Source: Deltaproteobacteria bacterium (GTDB taxonomy: Bacteria > Desulfobacterota > Binatia > Binatales > Binataceae). Taken from it: a stretch of DNA of 11,330 nucleotides. The stretch covers positions 1 to 11,330 of the forward strand of contig JAJYMR010000117.1 in the NCBI GenBank assembly GCA_021786815.1, read 5' to 3'. The position numbers and the translations under genes were made by a program. Every line of letters begins with the position of its first letter. The stretch's first letter is position 1. The notes under the pieces are model-generated. The model was not told the origin of the DNA. It saw only the letters and a list, made by a program, of their open reading frames with translations, and made no database searches. This document shows, piece by piece, positions 6,578 to 11,330 of this stretch.

Positions 6578-7573
6578 TTAGGCAGCCTGAAACAAGATAC
6601 GGCCGTTTCGCTCTATTTTCCGTGCCCGACCGTTGAGATGGGCGTGCTCCAGGTGAGCGAGGGTTTCGAACGTCGCCGCCATCACGTGATAGATCGGGCG
6701 CTCCTCGTTGCCGAACACCTGCTGGGAAACTTCGAAGGCCGACTGCGGCTTTGCCCGCGTCAGATCCAGCATCTCCGCTTCGCGATAGCGATGGTGCTCG
6801 ATGAGCTGGTTGGCGCGATGCCGATGGTCGTGGTAGATGCCGCCGTGCGCGGGCAGCACGGTTTCCACGTCGAACTTCTGCACCTTCATCTGCGAGTCGA
6901 TGAAATCGCCGAGCGGGTCACCATAAGTTTCCGGATATATGCCCACGTGCGGCGTTATCTTCGGCAGTAGATGGTCGCCGACGATCATCGCCTTTTCTTT
7001 GCGCAAAAACAGCACGCAGTGGCCCGGCGCGTGACCCGGCGTCCATACCACCTCGAAGCTTCGCTCGCCGACCTCGATCGTGTCGCCGTCGCGCAGATGG
7101 CGGTCCGGATGGGTCACAGGGTTGTACATGCTCGTGCCCATCCACGCCGGCCGCATCCCGGCGGCCGGGAACTGGTCGATCGGAAACCCGTGGCTTTCGA
7201 AGAACGCGCGCGATTCGGGCCGGTCGTTCGGTCCCATCCTGCCGAACATCAGCATCCGGTCCGCCCGTTCGGCTTCGAGTTGATGCACGTAGACGGTCGC
7301 ATGGCTGCGCGCCCGCAACTCGCCCGATGCACCAAAGTGATCGATGTGATGATGGGTGCCGACGATGACGTCGAGATCCTCGATGCGGATTCCGACCTGC
7401 GCGAAGGCGTCTTCGAGGGTCGCGATACTTTCGGGCGAATTCATCCCGGTATCGACCAGCGCCCATCCGCCGCCGCAATCGACCAGGTACACGTTGATGA
7501 TCGTGGGCCTCATCGGAAGCGGCAAAAAGATTTCGTACACTCCCGGAAGAACCTGAGCTACTTTGGATGTCAT
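6578..7573 (-). CDS. MBL-fold metallo-hydrolase with C-terminal winged-helix-like part
   Basis: A 331-residue metallo-beta-lactamase-fold hydrolase of the glyoxalase II/LACTB2-like group, probably binding two metal ions in the cytoplasm; no signal peptide. The metal motif H.H.DH is at 74-79 (THHHIDH), further ligands are H185 (TPGHAPGH), D200 (IVGDH) and H243 (LPAHGG). After about residue 255 a helical region (HHRYREAEMLDL to HLEHAHLNGRARK) fits the C-terminal winged-helix domain of the LACTB2-like members. The substrate cannot be read from the sequence; thioesters, lactones or other esters are possible. The ATG at 7573 has only a poor ribosome site, but the N-terminal strand (PGVYEIFLPLP) fits the fold. 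It lies 157 bases downstream of the dodecin gene on the same strand. Confidence 0.85.
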   Translation of the reverse strand: MTSKVAQVLPGVYEIFLPLPMRPTIINVYLVDCGGGWALVDTGMNSPESIATLEDAFAQVGIRIEDLDVIVGTHHHIDHFGASGELRARSHATVYVHQLEAERADRMLMFGRMGPNDRPESRAFFESHGFPIDQFPAAGMRPAWMGTSMYNPVTHPDRHLRDGDTIEVGERSFEVVWTPGHAPGHCVLFLRKEKAMIVGDHLLPKITPHVGIYPETYGDPLGDFIDSQMKVQKFDVETVLPAHGGIYHDHRHRANQLIEHHRYREAEMLDLTRAKPQSAFEVSQQVFGNEERPIYHVMAATFETLAHLEHAHLNGRARKIERNGRILFQAA

Positions 7574-7694
7574 CCTATAAGCGTCTCGGACGAAGGCGGT
7601 TTCACACGGCCGGCGGCCATTGCGCTCCGCCCTCGGAAACTGCGCGAGCCTGAAGGGGCCCGCGTAACTGTTGCCTTGCAGCGCGCCTGAAACC

Positions 7695-7714
7695 CCCGGC
7701 GGGGCGCAGCCGGG
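7695..7714 (-). terminator. Possible weak terminator hairpin after the dodecin gene
   Basis: CCCGGC (7695-7700) and GCCGGG (7709-7714) form a 6-bp GC stem with an 8-base loop, 17 bases past the dodecin stop. Only three T follow on the minus strand, so termination would be partial; it may equally be chance in GC-rich DNA. Confidence 0.25.
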
Positions 7715-7730
7715 CGCGCTTTGGCTCCTC

Positions 7731-7943
7731 TCACTCGTGAAGTTCGTCCTTCACCAGGAAAGAGAGCTTTACCCTGACTTTCCAGCGAGTCACCTTGTTA
7801 TTCTCGACCACCGCGGAGACGTTTGTAACCTCGGCGGTATGGATGCCCGAGATGGTTACGCCCGCGCGTGAGACCGCAAGGGACACCGCGTCCTCGATCG
7901 AGTTGCTCGAGATCCCGGTTAGCTCGATCGTTTTTTCCACCAT
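7731..7943 (-). CDS. Dodecin-family small protein lacking the usual flavin-contact residues
   Basis: A 70-residue protein matching the dodecin fold along its full length: IELTGISSNSIEDAVSLAVSRA (strand, then helix), AEVTNVSAVVENNKV, and the closing strand VRVKLSF. Dodecins form hollow 12-subunit spheres that store or buffer flavins. In Halobacterium salinarum dodecin, W36 stacks on the flavin ring and Q55 contacts it; here residue 36 is Thr and residue 55, by ungapped alignment back from the conserved Phe, is Lys. A Trp is present at 54. Flavin binding may therefore be altered or absent. A GGAGAG lies nine or so bases before the ATG. Divergent from the acetoacetate-decarboxylase-family gene. 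Confidence 0.85.
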   Translation of the reverse strand: MVEKTIELTGISSNSIEDAVSLAVSRAGVTISGIHTAEVTNVSAVVENNKVTRWKVRVKLSFLVKDELHE

Positions 7944-7989
7944 GGCTCAACTCTCCACCAGTCGCCGCCGGATTCGCTCCGGATTTGAC

Positions 7990-8006
7990 GCCCGCCACGG
8001 GCGGGC
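7990..8006. repeat. Perfect 7-bp inverted repeat in the dodecin/ADC divergent gap
   Basis: GCCCGCC and GGCGGGC flank a 3-base loop (acg). It lies directly after a TTGACG hexamer (7985-7990) that could be a -35 for the plus-strand decarboxylase-family gene, but no good -10 follows. It may be an operator or a leader hairpin; evidence is the symmetry only. Confidence 0.35.
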
Positions 8007-8111
8007 GCTACGGTTTGCCCAAGGTCGTGATTAGCGCACGCTGCGCATCCAAACAAGGCGCGTTCGCGATGGGGTCGCAAGCCGGCGAACGGCGCCCAGG
8101 GAGAGAACATT

Positions 8112-8858
8112 ATGGCAAGCCAGGGACGACTCAGCCTGAAGAACATCGGGTATTCGATGCCGGGCGATGCACCAGCCTTCCAGCGCCCACCCTTTTACTA
8201 TCGTGACACCCGTTCCATCGCCGTCGCGTTCGAGACCGACGCGCAGGCCGCTCTCGAGGCCTTGCCCGAGCCGCTCACGCTCAGCGATCCGCCGACCGCC
8301 GTGCTCTCGTTCTACGATTATCGATGGTCCACGTTCGGTCCGTACAACGAAACGATTCTTTCGCTGTTCGTCGAGCACAAGGGCCGGCCGCTCAACTACG
8401 TGATGCATATCGCGGTTACCACGGAACCGCCGATGCTGGGCGGACGCGAAATCTGGGGCTATCCGAAAAAGCTTGCAGCGATATCGCTCGGCACGGAGCG
8501 CGACATGATCTTCGGCACGCTCGAGCGGCCCGCCGGAATCAGGCTGGCCAGCGCGGTGGTGCGGCCGGAGCGCCCAATCGTCAACCCCACCGGATGGAGC
8601 GGACGCCCCGCGCTCAGCCTGAGGCTCATCCCCTCGCCCGAGCGTGACGCCGAGCGGCCCACCTGCGCCGAACTGATCGAGGCCGAAATCGACCAGAAGA
8701 TTATCGAGGCGTGGGAAGGCACGGGCTCGGTGTCTTTTCCCGATACGAGCGTTCTCGATCCGTGGAACCGGCTGCCGGTAAAGCGAATCCTGTCGGCGAG
8801 CTATCTCGTGTACGACATGACGCTCGGCTTCGGAAAGGTGATAGATCGCCTGCGCTAG
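8112..8858 (+). CDS. Acetoacetate decarboxylase (ADC) family protein
   Basis: A 248-residue protein of the ADC superfamily, cytoplasmic, near the usual length of about 245-260. The hallmark GREIWGYPKKLA is at 111-122. K119 and K120 correspond to the lysine pair of the clostridial enzyme, where one forms the Schiff base with the beta-keto acid and its neighbour lowers the pKa. E80 in GPYNE probably matches a conserved active-site acid. Many family members are not acetoacetate decarboxylases but act on other keto acids as aldolase-dehydratases or decarboxylases, so the substrate is left open. The ATG at 8112 has AGGGAG about eight bases upstream. The next gene on the same strand is 123 bases away, separated by a strong inverted repeat. 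Confidence 0.87.
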   Translation: MASQGRLSLKNIGYSMPGDAPAFQRPPFYYRDTRSIAVAFETDAQAALEALPEPLTLSDPPTAVLSFYDYRWSTFGPYNETILSLFVEHKGRPLNYVMHIAVTTEPPMLGGREIWGYPKKLAAISLGTERDMIFGTLERPAGIRLASAVVRPERPIVNPTGWSGRPALSLRLIPSPERDAERPTCAELIEAEIDQKIIEAWEGTGSVSFPDTSVLDPWNRLPVKRILSASYLVYDMTLGFGKVIDRLR

Positions 8859-8909
8859 CGCCATGAGCGCTCTGGGCGAATCCTCACGTGCGCCGCTGCC
8901 GCGTGGCTC

Positions 8910-8941
8910 GTCCCTCGCCCGCAAACTCGCGGGCGAGGGAC
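8910..8941. repeat. Perfect 13-bp inverted repeat between ADC-family and GNAT-like genes
   Basis: GTCCCTCGCCCGC (8910-8922) and GCGGGCGAGGGAC (8929-8941) enclose the 6-base loop AAACTC. In RNA this would be a very stable hairpin. No T run follows on either strand, so it is not a standard intrinsic terminator. It may be a processing or attenuation hairpin, a weak terminator, or a dispersed palindromic intergenic repeat of the REP kind. Confidence 0.7.
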
Positions 8942-8981
8942 AGCCCGGGCTTCTTCGCGAGTCAAACAGGGGGAACCGAGG

Positions 8982-10058
8982 GTGGCTATCAAGATAGAGA
9001 GTCCCGAAGGCGAGCAGGCGCTTACCGATTTTTTGCTCTTCCATGACCGCGTCTACGAGTATCGCAGCGCGCGATGGACCGCGCAGGTGCCGCTCCAGCT
9101 CCCGATCCTGGCCGGGCAGAGCGCATTCTGCGAGGACCGCATCATCAAGCCGTTCCTCGCGCTCGAAGGCGGCGAGCCGGTCGCGCGCGCGGTTGCGCTC
9201 GTTGACGGACTCTACATCCGGCACTGGAATGAGCGCCTCGGGCATATCGTGATGTTCGAGGCGATGCCGGGCGCGCGCGAGGCCGTCAAGCGCATGATGG
9301 ACGAGGCGTGCGAGTGGCTTCAGGGGCACAACCTCCACGCGGCGCGCGCGGGCTCGGGACTGCTGGAGTTCCCGTTCGTTATCGACGACTATGAATCGCT
9401 GCCGCCGAGCGTCGCGCGCCAGAATCCCGCCGGGTATCACAACCAGCTCAAGGATGCGGGCTTTGAGACCGAAAAAGGCTGGGTCGATTACAAGATCAAG
9501 GTTACGCCCGAGCTTGTCGCCCGCTACGAGAGCGCGCTCGAGGCGGCGCGGCGCGCGGGTTTCTCAATCGTCCCGCTCAAGGATACCGACCCCGGCCGCC
9601 GCGTCCACGATTTCACCTCGACCTGGAACGACGCCTTCAAGGCGCACTGGGGAGCCGCTCCGTTTACGGAAAAGGAAGTCGCGATGCTGTTCGACTTTTT
9701 CGGCCTGAGCGGCGGATTCGACACCTCGGTCATCGCCTACCGCGGCGACGAGCCGGTCGGCGCGTTGATGGTGATGCCGGAATCGACCGAGGGCGCGATT
9801 CTCAAGCCCGGCCGCGTGCTCGACGACTCGGAGAAGCTCAACTTCCTCGGTATCGGCGTGCGCGAGTCGGCGCGCGGGCGCGGCGTCAACCTCGCGATGG
9901 CCTCGTACGCGTACCTGGAACTGATACGGGGCGGCGCGAAGTACCTGAGCTATACGCTCGTGCTCGACGACAACTGGCCGTCACGCCGCACGGCGGAGAA
10001 ACTCGGCGCGAAAGTCTGCGCCAATTACGTGGTCTATCGGCGCAACTTCCGGCGCTGA
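8982..10058 (+). CDS. Tandem GNAT-like N-acetyltransferase-family protein
   Basis: A 358-residue protein that appears to hold two GNAT-like halves. The N-terminal half (about 55-165) has the pattern of a degenerate acyltransferase fold: PFLALEGGEPVARAVAL, then HIVMFEAMPGAREA, then the PAGYHNQLKDAGFE region. The C-terminal half (about 190-355) has the acetyl-CoA motif IGVRESARGRGVN (291-303) and the closing N.PSRRTAEKLGAK (331-344) typical of GNAT enzymes. The substrate is unknown. The start is a GTG with AGGGGG about eight bases upstream and fits the N-terminus. It follows the ADC-family gene by 123 bases on the same strand and may be co-transcribed through the hairpin between them; it converges on the alpha/beta hydrolase gene. 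Confidence 0.78.
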   Translation: MAIKIESPEGEQALTDFLLFHDRVYEYRSARWTAQVPLQLPILAGQSAFCEDRIIKPFLALEGGEPVARAVALVDGLYIRHWNERLGHIVMFEAMPGAREAVKRMMDEACEWLQGHNLHAARAGSGLLEFPFVIDDYESLPPSVARQNPAGYHNQLKDAGFETEKGWVDYKIKVTPELVARYESALEAARRAGFSIVPLKDTDPGRRVHDFTSTWNDAFKAHWGAAPFTEKEVAMLFDFFGLSGGFDTSVIAYRGDEPVGALMVMPESTEGAILKPGRVLDDSEKLNFLGIGVRESARGRGVNLAMASYAYLELIRGGAKYLSYTLVLDDNWPSRRTAEKLGAKVCANYVVYRRNFRR

Positions 10059-10162
10059 GCGCCATCCGCGATAACCTGAATCAAACGAGCGGCACGTGCA
10101 GCGTCCCAAGCGTCGCACGCCCGCGTCAAACGATACCGTGAATCTCGCCGGCGCGGCGCTGC

Positions 10163-10966
10163 TTATTTGAGCCAGTTCATGACGCGTTGATGGATTCCGA
10201 CCGGGTCGATGCCCTGAAAGGCGTGTCCCGCGCCTTCAACAATATAGAGTTCCGCGTGCGGGACGCGGCTCTTGATGATGCGCGCGTTTTCGACCGGAAG
10301 CAGAACGTCCTGGTCGCCGTGCACGATCAGCACCGGACACTCGATCCGGTCAAGCCGGTCGTAGGTGTTGAAGTTCATGATTCCCGCCATCGCACGGTCG
10401 GCCGTCTCCGGCGGCGTCGGCGGCAACATCCTCATCCCCGCGAGCATCAACTGCTTTATCTCCGGATGCTGCGCGATGAACGGCTCCGGATAGAGCAGGG
10501 GAAGCGTGATGTCGAGTCCCTTGTCCGGGTCCGCCGCCATCGTCTTCGTCCCATCCATCAGCTTCTGCACTATTTCGGGCGAAGCCATCGCGGCCGTCGG
10601 ACCGCCCGCCATTGTGCAACCGAGGACGACCTTGACGACCTGCTCGGGATGCCTCAGCGTAAGCTCCTGCGCGATCATCCCGCCCATCGAAACGCCGAAC
10701 ACGCGTGCCTTCGGGATGCCGAGCGTCTTGAGAAGGTTGCTCGCGTCGTCAGCCATCTGCTCGACCGTGTACGTGCCTTCGGGTTTGTCCGAACTACCGG
10801 TGCCGCGGTTGTCGAAATAGATGCATTTGAACGCGCTGCCCAGGAACGGAAGCGAAGGCAGCCACGCCGCCCCAGGCATCCCGAAGCCCATAATGAGCAG
10901 CAACGGTTCGCCCTGCCCGAAAAAGTCGTAATTAATCTCGAGCGAATCGGTCTTGATCCTCGGCAT
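10163..10966 (-). CDS. Alpha/beta-fold hydrolase
   Basis: A 267-residue single-domain alpha/beta hydrolase with no signal peptide. The catalytic triad is visible: nucleophile S93 in GVSMGG, acid D220 in HGDQD, and H248 in GAGHAF. The oxyanion region reads MGFGM at 26-30 instead of the more usual HG.G. The cap region (about 125-200) is Met- and Pro-rich. It resembles the broad group holding 3-oxoadipate enol-lactonases and meta-cleavage hydrolases, but nothing here fixes the substrate; a lactone, ester or C-C bond are all possible. GGAGG lies seven bases before the ATG, so the start is well supported. A near-consensus promoter lies upstream, separating it from the AraC-family gene. Confidence 0.87.
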   Translation of the reverse strand: MPRIKTDSLEINYDFFGQGEPLLLIMGFGMPGAAWLPSLPFLGSAFKCIYFDNRGTGSSDKPEGTYTVEQMADDASNLLKTLGIPKARVFGVSMGGMIAQELTLRHPEQVVKVVLGCTMAGGPTAAMASPEIVQKLMDGTKTMAADPDKGLDITLPLLYPEPFIAQHPEIKQLMLAGMRMLPPTPPETADRAMAGIMNFNTYDRLDRIECPVLIVHGDQDVLLPVENARIIKSRVPHAELYIVEGAGHAFQGIDPVGIHQRVMNWLK

Positions 10967-11048
10967 TGCGTGTCCTCCCCGATGCTTTGAGCGGAAAAGA
11001 GCGCTGACGCGCCGTCCAGCCCGCGTTTTCCCTGAAAAAGCCCCGCCC

Positions 11049-11080
11049 GGATTCTAATAGGCGCTAAAGAATCCTATCAA
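11049..11080 (-). promoter_or_regulatory. Promoter of the alpha/beta hydrolase gene with overlapping operator-like dyad
   Basis: On the minus strand TTGATA (11080-11075) and TAGAAT (11056-11051), each 5/6 to consensus, are 18 bases apart. They lie about 85 bases before the hydrolase ATG. A 7-bp inverted repeat, GGATTCT (11049-11055) and AGAATCC (11068-11074), fills the spacer and overlaps the -10. A regulator bound there would block or remodel polymerase binding; the AraC-family protein next door is a candidate but this is unproven. Confidence 0.5.
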
Positions 11081-11104
11081 GGAGAAACATCGGCCACGCG
11101 CGAC

Positions 11105-11330
11105 TCAACGCTTCGGCTTTCGGCCACCATGACGAGCGGGCGAAGAGCCAGCGCGTTGCCGCGTCGAGTGCGGCCCGTCATGCGCGAGGCGCCGGCGCCA
11201 TGCGGCCGGCGGCATCCCGACCATCTTCTTGAAAGCGCGGCTGAAAGCCGCCTCGGATCCATAGCCGGTTTCCTCGGCGATACTCGCGATATTGCCGCCG
11301 GCGCTCAGAAGCCCCGACGCGAGTTGCATT
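11105..11330 (-). CDS. AraC-family transcriptional regulator (C-terminal end only)
   Basis: The last 75 or so residues of an AraC/XylS-type regulator; the N-terminus lies beyond the right edge, and the Met codon at 11329 is probably internal. The second helix-turn-helix of the DNA-binding domain is plain: IASIAEETGYGSEAAFSRAFKKMVG, then the family end MPPAAWRR. The preceding QLASGLL is the linker helix between the two HTH units. The SEAAFSRAFK and PPAAWRR wording is typical of regulators with an N-terminal cupin domain, but that part is not in view. About 25 basic Arg/Ser/Gly-rich residues follow the domain. It is upstream of and on the same strand as the alpha/beta hydrolase gene, 138 bases away. 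Confidence 0.88.
   Translation of the reverse strand, partial: MQLASGLLSAGGNIASIAEETGYGSEAAFSRAFKKMVGMPPAAWRRRLAHDGPHSTRQRAGSSPARHGGRKPKR

Noticed and set aside
8031..9440. 469-codon open frame on the minus strand opposite the ADC-family and GNAT-like genes
   Set aside because: Spans two real plus-strand genes and the hairpin between them, with no recognisable motif; an antisense shadow.
10059..10162. Possible bidirectional terminator between the convergent GNAT-like and hydrolase genes
   Set aside because: A GTGCAGCG/CGTCGCAC imperfect stem (one mismatch, one wobble pair) can be drawn, but with no T run on either side; too weak to call.

Overview
The window looks like a chromosomal segment of a high-GC, Gram-negative bacterium. 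A small protein with a clear lipobox (VAGC) supports an outer envelope. Third codon positions are so G/C-rich that long antisense open frames run through most genes. The mix of genes would suit a soil- or sediment-type lineage, such as a Desulfobacterota/Binatota-like or other deltaproteobacterial-type organism. That placement is inference only: no rRNA or other marker gene is present.

Left part (1-4274, minus strand): a compact four-gene cluster read right to left. It encodes an HpaE-type semialdehyde dehydrogenase, an HpaD-type class III extradiol dioxygenase, a DapA/NanA-superfamily aldolase-like protein, and an HpaB-type FAD-dependent aromatic hydroxylase that runs off the left edge. Gaps are 1, 18 (6 if the alternative ATG is used) and 0 nt, so this is almost certainly one operon. 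Together HpaB, HpaD and HpaE would hydroxylate 4-hydroxyphenylacetate (or a similar phenol), open the ring by meta cleavage and oxidise the semialdehyde. The aldolase-like gene is the non-canonical member: it keeps the Schiff-base Lys and Tyr but lacks the Arg that dihydrodipicolinate synthase uses for aspartate semialdehyde. The operon has a perfect TATAAT -10 box upstream.

Middle part (4275-6577): a divergent promoter region leads to a Lon substrate-binding-domain protein on the plus strand. A 435-bp gene-free stretch with a good sigma70-like promoter and a long possible leader follows, then an uncharacterised 143-residue protein. On the minus strand lies a 119-residue lipoprotein with an extended -10 promoter, a perfect AGGAGG ribosome binding site and a clear rho-independent terminator.

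Right part (6578-11330): a metallo-beta-lactamase-fold hydrolase and a dodecin-like protein on the minus strand; an acetoacetate-decarboxylase-family protein and a tandem GNAT-like protein on the plus strand, separated by a perfect 13-bp inverted repeat; then an alpha/beta hydrolase on the minus strand with its own promoter and an overlapping dyad, preceded by the C-terminal end of an AraC-family regulator cut by the right edge. No mobile element, CRISPR array, tRNA or rRNA was seen. I found no clear evidence of a wholly new multi-gene system; the most unusual items are the aldolase in the hpa-type operon, the dodecin lacking its usual flavin-contact residues, and the uncharacterised protein with a long leader.
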